From: Neurospora intermedia
Lineage: Eukaryota > Ascomycota > Sordariomycetes > Sordariales > Sordariaceae
DNA: 64,000 nt
Assembly: GCA_037102815.1 (NCBI GenBank)
Contig: BTPP01000001.1
Location: 3,435,001-3,499,000, forward strand
Reading direction: 5' to 3'
Under the pieces are notes generated by a model. That model saw only the letters and a list, made by a program, of their open reading frames with translations, was not told the origin of the DNA and made no database searches. Below are positions 25,118 through 36,200 of this stretch, piece after piece; position 1 is the first letter of the stretch, and each line of letters starts with the position of its first letter. The position numbers and the translations under genes are program-made.

Positions 25118-28100
25118 CTGTAATGGCAAACTCACCTCACTCACCGCATTTACTAGGATCGCAGCCTAGTACCAAGTGGGTGGTCCGCTGCCGTTGACCC
25201 GGATAATCCGACTGTGTTTTATCTCCAATTGGACTGTGTGGGGCTGTATAAACTCACTGTGAGAGACAGCCAAGAATTTCTGCTTGGTCTCGTCTGTGTG
25301 CGCGCAACTATCACTACTGCGTATAGTGGTGTAAATGCCATCACCCAGATGCGAACTAGGACATCGCGACAGCGCCAGATGTGCACTTTTTCAAATCGTA
25401 AATGACATCCTCACATGCGGGAGACGCTCACCGTCTCCTACACTGCCGGAGCTAACCCTAACACCTTACTCTAGCTGCCAACACCAGGTAAACACCTACT
25501 AACTCTAAACTGCGAGGAGCTCAGCTCGCAAAGAGCCATATGGTATTACTATCATAAAGACCGAGTCAGAATATCAGGTTCGGGTCGTCAGTACACATCT
25601 GCGTGGATCTAACTTGTTAGCACGGTTCTTGGGGAGGCAAAGAACCTTAATCTTTTTACAATAAACGTCTAGTGTGGCTGCTTCCTGGCCCCTGTTTTCT
25701 GTACGAGCAAGGTACCATGCTAGCCAGCTATATCCATGCAGAGGTGTACACTTGTCGATACATCCCAGAAAATCCCAAGCGCGGCACCAGGTCCCAGCAC
25801 CCGCGTACCGTACAAGTGCAGCTACTAGCGATGCCAAGCTCGGATTTGTGACGGCTAGTGTGAGATCATGCGACCCCCCCTACCCCAAACACCCCCCCAT
25901 TTTGGGCTTCAGTTGGACAAGCTTCCCCCACTTCAATCTAGGCAATCTCACCCCAAAACCATCTCTCATCATAAATCTGGGCTGGGTGTTAGGTATCTGC
26001 GCTTTTTTTTCTCCAGTGATCGTCACTTTCAAGATGACGGTGACGCCTCTTTAGCAGCCTCCACCTGTTCTTCTCGTCGGTATTTCCATTCAAATCCACT
26101 CGTCCTCACATCCTTAGCTTTGCCAAGTCCCAATCTCATCTCGCACATCTCATCACGGGTGGACTGGCTGACGGGATCGCGCCTTGGTCGAGACCAGCCG
26201 AGAAGCATCACTGACGTCGTCAGTATCAATCACTTCATTCCACCAACCCCCCCGGAAGCATGGGCATGGGGAAAATCAAAGGGACCCTCGGCTGCGACAT
26301 CGGACTATTGATTGGTATTCAGTGTTGTCACACAACAAAGGCGATATGTCGACTTTGTTGGCCTTTTATTGCATCTAGAGCGACTGGATATCGGTAGGTA
26401 GGGAAGGGAGGATATCGCACTCCTTGCAAGCGTCAACGTTGTCGGGACAGACACCGATAACAAAAGACGAACGATGGATCGAACACAAAGCAGCAGCGGC
26501 AGTATTGACGACTTATACGTGCAAGTACAACATGGGGACATACGGTACTCAAAGTACTACATGAGACATCAACCAGCAGCAGCAGGACCGGGAACGAAGT
26601 CGATGAAGTTGTATCGGATCGTTTCGGATCTCATTTTGATGCCCCATGGCTCCCCCCAGCCGATGGAATTGGATGCGCCAGGCGGGGGGGTTTGGTATCC
26701 CCTCGTGCCGTTCGTTGCTCAGGTTAGTCAGGTCGGCCTCTGCAAGAACTGGGCTGGGTTGGAGCAGGATACCTGGCCGCTTTCTGCCCGCCCTGTCGCA
26801 AGTCCCTTTTTTTTTCTCCGACTCTTGTGTCATTGCGACCACACCCTCTCACGGCACAAGGCCGCACAACCACAAATTCTTGCCTTGCCGTGCTGCAGCT
26901 GCCCAGCTGCCTTTGTGCTTGTGAAGCTGGCGATCCCTTCGAATTCAAGTTTGGCGCTGGCTGGCTGGTTCTGTTCTGGGGTGTTGTTGATTACAAGATC
27001 CGGTCCTCGTCCGCTTGTTGAACGGCGCCGCTCTTCAAGGTGCTCGGTCCTTTTTCACCCCCTTTCCCTCCCCCGGGCCCCCCTTTCGATGTCCTTGTGG
27101 TGTTACCGGTGGCATCAAGACAAATTGTGATATCCATTCGCCGGTCTACCCGTTTTTCGACTTTGTTGCCGTCCACTTCACTTATTGCGACGCGTCATTC
27201 TCAAGCAAGAACAGACGTGACCAGCAACGAGATGTAGTTCTTAGAGGCTTCGTAAACGGTTCCCTAGCCAACTACCGGGAAGATACAGATTGCCCTGGGC
27301 GCTCGCGCAGAAGAAGCCTGGCAACCTACACAGCATTGCCCACTCACTGGCTGGGTTTAGAGACGTCAGCCAATCCAGCCGGCAATTAAGGAAAATAGGT
27401 GAAGCGAAGGGGGTACAGAAAAGGCCAAAGCCACCAGAAGAAAGTGAGTGGGTAAACATCAAGGTAAAAAAGCCCAACGTTCTTCATCACGCAATAAGGT
27501 CCACGTCCATCACTCCATCACCCATCGGCCATCGGCCATCTCAGTTATCGCCCATCGAGTTGGATTTCTGGCGCTAGCAGCCAGCCAAACTAGCCATCGA
27601 GGAGAGGAGGGACGGTCCCATGTCCAATCGCTCGATCTGCGACATTGAAGACGGACGGCACAGGCCTAGTGCACGTCTTCCTTGGCTCGATTTCGTTTCC
27701 CTCTCTCTACCCTCGCCTCGCAATTCCCACAGGTACGGCACGACATAGAACAGAAAAGATGACAGTTACCTAGCAAGTGGTTAGGTAAGGCCGTACTCTT
27801 TTGATACCGCCTTTCGCGCCTGTACCGCGTGCACTTGACCCAAACAGGCCAAGTAGAGAAACAAAGGGTCCAGCAGCTATTATAGCGGAAACTAGAGCGG
27901 CAGGGGTGTGTGCTCTATCGCTCAAGTCCATCCTTCCACGATCCATTCCCAGATTCCTGAGGTAGCGTGTACAGATAGCCGGCCCACCACACAAATCCAC
28001 AGCTGAAGTGGAAGGGGATATGGTACTAGGGGGGAAGCTCAACCTCTCAACATTGCCGGGCCCGCCCATCGCAGCCCACCGCAGCCAGGAGCGGTGCCTG

Positions 28101-29703
28101 ATTCCCGTCCGTTAAGGACGGGATCGCCCTCGGCCTCAACACCTCAGCATCTGTCATCCACCGGCCATCCACTGGCCGCGCAGCAGGACGGGACGCAATC
28201 CCAGACTCAGCCAAGGTAGTAGGTACCTACCTAGCAAGTCGAGTGCTGCATCCAGTGCATCCGCAGCGAGTAGCATCAAATAGCGTAGGGCAGGGCACCT
28301 AAGTCAGGGGTAGCGGGTATCGGGGGTTCCAAAAGGTACGTAGCCTCTCGCGCAAGCTGTAGCTCTTGGCGCTAGCCATAAAGTCACTCGATGTTTCGAC
28401 GCTGTCATTATGACCAATACAAAAAGTTATTCAATTGAGGAACTGATTAAGCCAGTAGAATAAGCGCGCTCGAAAGGGGTTATTATGGTCGTATTATCTC
28501 TATATCGGGTTGTGATGAGGTTGATGCAGCAGGTTGGAAGAAGGGTTGGTAAACGTATTGGGAGTTGGGGTTTCAAGCTGGGCGTGGGAAAGATACGTGC
28601 TCTCTTATGCTCCGGATAAGCGTCTTGGGACAGGTCCACTTGCACCCGGACCTGTGGTGCACATTGGTGTCTCCCTCCAAACAGGAACCTTCAAACCCGG
28701 GCTGGGGAGCTGCTGGTGCCCACCTTCCACTTCCACTTCTTGCTCTGCGCACACACCCCCCTGCCCCATCGCTCCCAAGGAAGTCCAAGTTCATCCCCCC
28801 CCAACCCCATCCCCCAGTCCCCCGTTCCACTTGGCGACCCGTCCCCCATTCCCCTGGACCCCCCCTTCCCGGCCTCCCTCCATGCGGCTACCGTCCTAAA
28901 AAGTCACAAAAAGACAAGAACATCTCGTTCGCTCGCCACCACCTTACCTGCATGTCCATCCGTCCCCTTGGGTTCCAACATCTGACGACTCAGGCTGTCA
29001 CTTTCTGGTCCGGAAATATACTAACTGACAAAAACCCGAATCGATCCTCCCCATCAGTCCCCCCCCTCCCTCATCTTGTCCCATCCCATCTGCAATCTCG
29101 ACAGACATCCCGTCAGCCCGGGTGGGTTTTCCGACTTTGCATCGCCTCCCGCAAATGCCTACAAGAGACGGAAGCAGAACAAAGAGACTTGTTACCTGAC
29201 CGGACCGAAGGCGTGCTGGCCTCTCTTATCCACTCGTCACCCAACTCCATCTCGATCCCACTCAGATCTCAGATCTCCCATAACCTGAAGTGTGGCCCAG
29301 ACTGGATATCCACCACCACCATTGCGACTCCAGGCCTGTGCACCTCTCTCTGTCTGGGTTGGCAGCCACCACCACCTTTACGTCCATTCAGCAGCTTCTT
29401 GTCTTTTCTCAACTCTTCACCATCACACTCACTCCACTGCACGACCAACTCCCGCCGACGCCGCACTGGACGCCAGTAGATAGATACTCCTGTCTGCTAG
29501 GTACTGTCTGTGCCCTTATAGAGTGTGTACCCGCAACCGACACCAACGGACTCTCTCTCCGGTCCGTCCCGCCCTTTAACGCCCGCCCATCGAGCTGTTG
29601 CGTCTCTTCATCCCGTCTATCCTGGCCTCTTCGAGTCAGATGCTAGTTTGAGCTAGGGGTGCTCTGCTTGGGTTACGACGCCATTTATTCTCTTAGACCC
29701 GCT
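25118..29703. other. Gene-poor DNA and probable promoter/leader region of sub-1
   Basis: No supported gene. An ATG-started frame of 218 codons at 26474-27130 and a C-rich open frame at about 28565-29479 have no domain and look accidental. A short hairpin with a perfect 7-bp stem (CCCGTCC/GGACGGG) lies at about 28109-28127. The last about 1 kb is strongly C/T-rich on the plus strand, typical of long fungal leaders, and probably belongs to the GATA-factor transcript. Confidence 0.5.
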
Positions 29704-29903
29704 ATGGAAGCGGGCGATTCTGCTGCCAGGCAAAGGTGCGCCTCTCAGGTCAATCCGGGTCGAGTTTTTCTTCTGCATCGTCGAGCAACTGGGTTAACAT
29801 TTTGTCTTCTTGTAGCGGGATCACAACTGCCACCACCACTCGTGAACACTTTGATCCAGCACGACCATACAACAACAGCAGAAGCAGCAGAGGAGCCACA
29901 GTC
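29704..29903 (+). promoter_or_regulatory. sub-1 leader with uORF and candidate leader intron
   Basis: An ATG at 29704 opens a frame out of phase with the GATA factor that, unspliced, runs over the main start to 29922. A candidate intron inside it (GTCAAT donor at 29749, TTAAC-like branch point, CTTCTTGTAG acceptor ending at 29817, 69 nt) would shorten it to a 24-codon uORF ending about 60 nt before the main ATG. Both the uORF and the intron are read from sequence; their use is inference. Confidence 0.4.
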
Positions 29904-31330
29904 ATGGCGACGGCAACCTTGATTAACCCGAGCTCCCAATACCACTCGCACTCGTTTTCCCACAACGGCTACCACCCCTCGTCCTCCGCAAGCATTCCCG
30001 GCATGATTTCGCCAGTCGATTCCCGGCGGACGTCCGACGAGTCGGAGAACCCTCATCGACAGTCGCTTCCTTCCATTTCAGAAGTCATCTCGGGTACCAA
30101 GCCGACCTCCTACCCTCCACATGCTCCGACCTCACTGCCGCCTACCCAGAGCCTCCCTTCGCCCTTTGCACCATCTGGTCCGCCCCGAAGTTACGATGTA
30201 GACAAGCATCCTTCGCCGAGGGCATTGCATCCAAGCTCGGGCTTCCCCCGCCCTGATCCTCTACCCGCTTTCTCTGACCCCGCAAGACCTCAATTGTCTA
30301 GCAGGCCGCCTCCGCCTCCCCCGCTGAATACATTTCCAACACATCATCAGCACCCCTCGCCGCCAGTGAAGCTTGAACAGATGGAGGTTGACCAAAGGCA
30401 TGCCGAGGCATCCCCATTGAGTGCCGGATATCCTCACCATCCTCCAGCACATCCAGCGGGGCCCCATTATGCGCAAACGGGACGTCTACCTCCTGGCCAA
30501 CTACCGCTGTCGGCTTACCCTGTTTCCCCCAGGCATAGTGGACCCGGACTGCCCTCACCATACGACTCGCAGCACCGACCGCCTATGTACCCAGAGGAGC
30601 AAGAATATGGACATGGTCATGCTAGAAGTAGCGAATACAAGGCCGCCTCAGAAAGGTCCCTGCCGGACTGGTCGTCCTATGGGGAGATGATGTACATGGT
30701 AAGTGTGAAACTGTAGTCGCCTCGCTCACTTTTCCACGTCTAATAATGAAGAATAAGCAGATAGCGCACGCTGGGCGCACCGTTTATCATTTTGCTGAAG
30801 GCTATGGTGCCGCGGCCCGGGAACAGCAAGGACAGCCGCTTCCATCAAGGCTACCAACCGAAAGTGAAATCTCTGTCGTCATCGACAGCGCAGTTGTCGC
30901 GGTCGAGAACTTGAAGAACCTCCGACACCTCATTGCCCAGATCAATTCGGAACGGTCGCGAGAAAATGGTGGACGCAAGTCCGGAGCCGAGGACGACGAT
31001 GTCTCCATGTATGGTGACGGCATAGGAAAGCATTCGTCTTTTAACGAAGTGAAGAAAAGGCGCGGCGTAAGTTGTTTTGTCCCAACTTTGGAGCCTGGTG
31101 CAAAGAGATGGAAACGAGCCTGAAGCTGACACATGTCTGTAATACAGCGTGCGGCTCCTCCTGGACGGTGCCATAGCTGCAATAGGATCGATACTCCCGA
31201 ATGGAGGCGCGGTCCAGACGGCGCGAGAACTCTCTGCAATGCCTGCGGTTTGCACTACGCCAAACTTGAGCGCAAACGACAATTGGAGCAACGATCTATT
31301 CGACCTAAGCCCACCGACGATCGAAACTAG
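29904..31330 (+). CDS. sub-1: GATA transcription factor SUB-1/NsdD, 3 exons
   Basis: Predicted nuclear DNA-binding regulator of sexual development (NsdD in Aspergillus, SUB-1 in Neurospora, PRO44 in Sordaria). Exons 29904-30698, 30761-31066 and 31148-31330 join in frame to 427 aa. The single zinc finger is at the C-terminus: C-x2-C-x18-C-x2-C (C375, C378, C397, C400), with [11 protein letters not shown] at its start and [11 protein letters not shown] just after it, the characteristic tail of this family. The first about 265 residues are Pro/Ser/His-rich and disordered. A more conserved helical block (about 266-330, [15 protein letters not shown]...) follows and matches the region seen in NsdD-type proteins. 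The start is the first in-frame ATG; the frame stays open upstream to 29736 without an ATG. The gene is isolated between two very large gene-free regions. Confidence 0.95.
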
Positions 31331-32347
31331 ATTTACCATCCGACAGCGAATTACGATTACCGCGGGCATTCCACCTCGAGTCCTGACAATTTCGATTGCA
31401 GCCAGCGGCATCATGTATGCTGATCATATCGAAGCTTCTTTTTTTTTTTTTTCGAGTTGCCCGTTTTTTGGTCTTTTTTTGCAGCGCGCAGACAGTACAG
31501 ACGCATTCGAGTCGCGATTATATTCCAACCTGTTTTAGCAAGCCGTCTTTATCTTGGTTCTATGTTGTCTTTTATACCCGGGGGTCTGGTTTTTGGGTTC
31601 TGGGCTTGGTCTGGTTGCGGTTCTAGGCGCAGCACAAAGAAGGCAAAGGTCCGGGCATATGAGGGGATCTGTGGGTTTGTTTATGAATCAACGCAAAAGC
31701 CCTTGTTTATTTCACATCTTGAGAAAAAAACATGTACATACTTTATACCCCTTTCCACCGCTGTTTTCCAGAACCGGTATATTATAGGACCGATTTTGTT
31801 TACGCGAATTCAAGATGAATGAGAGGAGCTGCTAGAAAGCCAACTAGGCTGAGGCGGCTTATTTTCTCGTTACATTGTCTACATACCCGCATCTACAGCT
31901 TTAATCTATTCCGCTATTCTGGTAGAGTAAACCCGAGAGTTCGTGGTGTCTAGTATGGCGCTCCATTGCCTATCATTTTCTTTCACACGATTTCCTTACT
32001 TGACCCCATGAGAAAAAGCGATCAACAACGATCTAGCTGAATTTTTTCCGTATATCGAATACGTTTTCCTCGAATTTTGATTAGAGTGCGTCTTTGCCAG
32101 TACGCGTACGGTCACAGTATTGTTTTTTCTGCCTGTAAATGTTGTGGTGTCGATTGGGTCTTTATTTGCTTGCTTACTTGTTCAGGTTTCAACACGCAGC
32201 ACCCACCAGTCAAGCACTGGAACACAATCCGTAACAGGCATCGATAACAATGCCGAAGCGCGATCAGGGATCAGATGATGTGGCACATCCAGAGCAAAAT
32301 GCGAGGAAGTAAAGTGATTTTTTCTTGATTTTTTTAAATTTGGTTTC

Positions 32348-32391
32348 TTTTTTTTTTTTTTTTTTTTTTTTTTGTGCAAAAAAAAAAAAAA
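32348..32391. repeat. Adjacent T26 and A14 homopolymers
   Basis: A run of 26 T, four bases (GTGC), then a run of 14 A. The two runs are complementary and could form a hairpin; the lengths may also reflect sequencing slippage. Confidence 0.85.
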
Positions 32392-33245
32392 GACAGAAAG
32401 AGTTACATGTGGAAGATTTGTCAGGCGCCCTTAACAAACGAAACAAGCACGCTTGTCTACAAAACAAACACGATACGGGCGGGGACGGGTCACGGTTATG
32501 ACGAGGCTTGCAATGCTTGCAATACTTACAATACTTGCAAGGCGTTATATAAAGCATGGCTGGGCGTGAGAAAGCAAGACAGAGCATGACAAAAAGACTA
32601 CATAGGGTTTTATACATCCCTGGATGGATTATATCGCGGCTGGCTGGGTTCAATGGATATGATGGAGGGCTATGGAGGGAGGGAAGTGTCGCATATGAGT
32701 ATAGAGGTGTGCTTGCTACCAGTTACCTCTAGGTAGGTAGGTACCTAACCTGACCTAACCTAAAATACATGTCTGTTGAACAGTGGACAGTGGGCAGTGG
32801 GTAGGAAAAATAGGATAGCATGGATTTGATTCTTATAGGGAAAAGAAGAAGAAGAACAATAGAGGTAGCTTTCAAGCGATGGTTAGTTTAAGCTAGCCTG
32901 CTGTTAGTGTTAGCCTTTTTTTTTTTTTTTTTTTTTGTCCTTTACATTCGAGTGTGTGTCCCACATTATCTATTTTTTCTTTCTTTAACTGATACCAAAA
33001 AATCGCAAGTCGACTAAGTAGAGGTACCTACAGATGTCTACAAGGCTACGGGACTTAATACCGCTAGGTAAACATGATCGTTCCAAAACGTAGGTACGTT
33101 GCTTGATTGCTTGCTATCTAGATCTCTTTGTCGACGTGCGGTAGGTAGGTAGGTGGTGTGCAAACTTCTCCACGTGTCAGGTATGAAGCGTGGAATTCTA
33201 GAAATAACAAGGAGTCACAACACAAAACTTGGAGCCACGAGAGAA

Positions 33246-33277
33246 GATGAAGTGATGAAGTGATGAAGTGATGAAGT
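33246..33277. repeat. 8-bp tandem repeat (GATGAAGT)x4
   Basis: Four perfect copies of an 8-bp unit, immediately followed by a TAGGTAGG motif. No associated gene. Confidence 0.85.
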
Positions 33278-36200
33278 GACGTAGGTAGGTAATCAAACGA
33301 GATCGATTGACGTTTCCGATCCTCTAAGCCCGGGACATGGAGCCGAAGACTAGGTAGGGGGGGCCAAGGGAAGGGGACACCAGCACGGGGACCGATGGAA
33401 TGTAAAGATTTTGAGTGAGTGCTTTGATATTAGTGTTCAAGTTCGTTGTTACGACATCGCGGAAGACCGAGTGGAACGGGTGGGCGAGTGAACAAACCCT
33501 AGTGTTTTAACAAAGGGGTCAACAGTGACGACTGGAAGGTACCTACACAACAAATATGTAGCCCCATTTTGATCTCGACCTTTTCGTGCGTATCCATCTA
33601 CATATGTAGGTAGTAACAAGTGACGACAAGGATGTAGGTAGGATGCGCATTTACGGCCCGCGTAGCGAAGGCAAGGAAATCGGCTCGATACCTAGCTGTC
33701 CCCGGGAACGGACGGAGGGGTGGTGGGCGTTCTGGTGGCGCGTATCAATCCTATACACTTACGGTGGATGTTGAATATTGACTGTTGAGTAGGTATTCAA
33801 TCGACTGACTCGGCAGATTGTCATCTTGCCTTTACTTCACGCTATCGTTCAACTGTAATTTGGATCTGGATCTGGCAGGTACATTATATAAGTATGTAAC
33901 CGTTAACTTGCTCGACATTCTATTGTGCTTTCAATGTTCAACTTCGATTCGGTCGATTGAGGTAGGTAAGGATGTATTGTTAGGTTGTTAATCTGTCGTT
34001 CTTCGTCCTTATACTGAGTTACGTATAATCACAACGTACGAAAACAGGTAAATAGGATTAGGGGCGACCTTTCGGGAGACCCACGTCAGAGATCAGAAGA
34101 AGAAGAACAAGAAGAAAAAGAAGAAAACATGAAAGCCAGGGGGCCTTGTCGAGGTGACAACACATCGTTCACAACGTTCGTGGAAACGTGAGAAGTGGGC
34201 GAGCAAGGGGTGGTGAAGAGCCTGTCGTGCTTTCCCACTATGTAGCTTAGGTATTCCACCTTTGCCTATCTGTATCAATTGTAAATTACAGCTAGAGGAA
34301 GTATGAATATTCGAGAATCATTTTAATAGAGCTATGGAACAGACCGTGAACAAGATCCATACCTACCCTCCGTCTTGTTGTATACATTCATGTGTATAAT
34401 TGCGAGTTCTGCGTTTTGTTACCTACCTACTTTCAGTCTAATAAAGCCTGGGTACTGACTCATCCACCATGAAGCCCAAGTCATCAACCTAAACCCTTCT
34501 TTTTTTCTTGGCCCGTTGGATCAGCCCAGTTCTGGATCAAGGCAGGTCAGGTAGACATGCGTTGTTGAGGTCGGCTTACGTGCTGTGCGTACCGTACACC
34601 ACTGCGTGCGTTGTGATCAACGGGCACACAGCATTAAGGTTGGCTGCCGCGTGTACTGTGTTCTGCTAACTGTGTAATTCTGGGTTGTGATGTGTGCATT
34701 GGTAGGTACTTCCTTTATCAAGCGTATGGTTGCCAAAGGTTGGTTAGTAGAAAACATTCGAGGTCGGCTGTACCGTAGAATATCTCGACTTTCCATCGTG
34801 CTCTACCATTTCAACGTCAAAATCCAGTTTCCAGAGAATGTGAGATGAAAGGGTTACTGGAAGAAGTTAACGTCAAAGGTACCCAGAAACTCACGAGTGT
34901 ACATTGCTAAATGGAATCAAGTAAGGAACTGCGTAGTGTAACATGTGTTTTGGCCAACAAATAAATTACATTCAGCTTGTGCTACATACCAATTTTACCT
35001 TTCTTAATGCCGGCCTCCGTCCTCTTCGAGATCCACGATCCATCCCGTTGTACCTTCCTCAGCTGTTTGCGCTGTCTTGGTACCTTGGCCTCCTTTGTAA
35101 CGCTTAAAACACGAGAAGGATTGAGAAACAAGAGCACGCACCGTGGAACACAGCACAGTGTTTGATATACACACCAAGTATAGACGTGCAATGTACCAGA
35201 GTACAACCCATCTTTGACAAAGTAACTTTCCCCAGACTCGCACAGCGGTTGGTTTCCCACCGAGCTGTGGCTGCCCTGTGCATGGTGAAGAATGAAGGAG
35301 GATACTGTGCTGTATGTCGCCTGGCTGCATGGCGAGGAAGAGATGCGATGAGAAAATGTGAGTATCGCTTGACAACACATCCTTGGAGCCGCTAAGCAAG
35401 CTTCCGGACCCTTATCCGCGATACTTAAAAGAAAGGGAGGGGGTCCAGGGACAATTTGTGGACACCCGCTGTACTTCAGACTCGAAAATGCCTGCTGAGC
35501 AGGGCAGAACATTAATGTTCCCAGTGCCGTCGTCCACGAGAATTGTCAGTATAGTAGCCGATCCTCCTTGATGATATATTCCCTCATCTTACTCAAAACC
35601 AGTCTACGATGAATACAAAGTAGTCCACAAGATAGTTGCCATCCCCAATATCCCTTTTGGATCCTTTATGGAATGAAAATGTAACGCTGACAATCATCAT
35701 CAACCTTGTGAAGAATCTGCTTCGCTTATTGACCTGCCTCCCCGTCAAGAGGAGCCGAAGAAGAAAGGGTAAGGTTAGAAAAGGCGTTGCACACATTGTA
35801 ACAAGAGCACAAGCCTGATAAGGCAAGTGGGCAAGTAGATGGACGATGGGCTAGTGCAGCCGAGTGAGGCTCTTGGACTCGCTGCAACCTGACCTCCTGA
35901 GTCTTCCAATGAAATACCCCCACCGGCCGAGAACAAACAATGGGATGGATGCAGGTACTCCATTCCAACACACCACCGCAGCCAGTTGCCGATCGAGGGA
36001 TGGCGGGATGTGCGGGAGCGATAAATGGACTGGATGTCTTTGGCCACCTGTTCGTCTTCGGCTGCTAGGCGTGACAGGTGGGATAAGCGGGACAGACGGG
36101 ACGGGAGGAGGGCACCTGGCATATGATGGTAAGGCGACAAACACACCTCAGCTTGCATGCCTGCTCGTAGCCCACTGTGACTTGCACCGGCCCGGCATCG

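Noticed and set aside
25450-25465. CTAACCCTAACACC, telomere-like
   Set aside because: Less than two units of TTAGGG; too short to call an interstitial telomere.
26474-27130. 218-codon frame starting with ATG
   Set aside because: No domain, unremarkable third-position composition and overlapping frames on the other strand.
28565-29479. 304-codon frame in C-rich DNA before sub-1
   Set aside because: Openness is explained by the C/T-rich composition, which lacks stop codons; no domain, and probably leader sequence.
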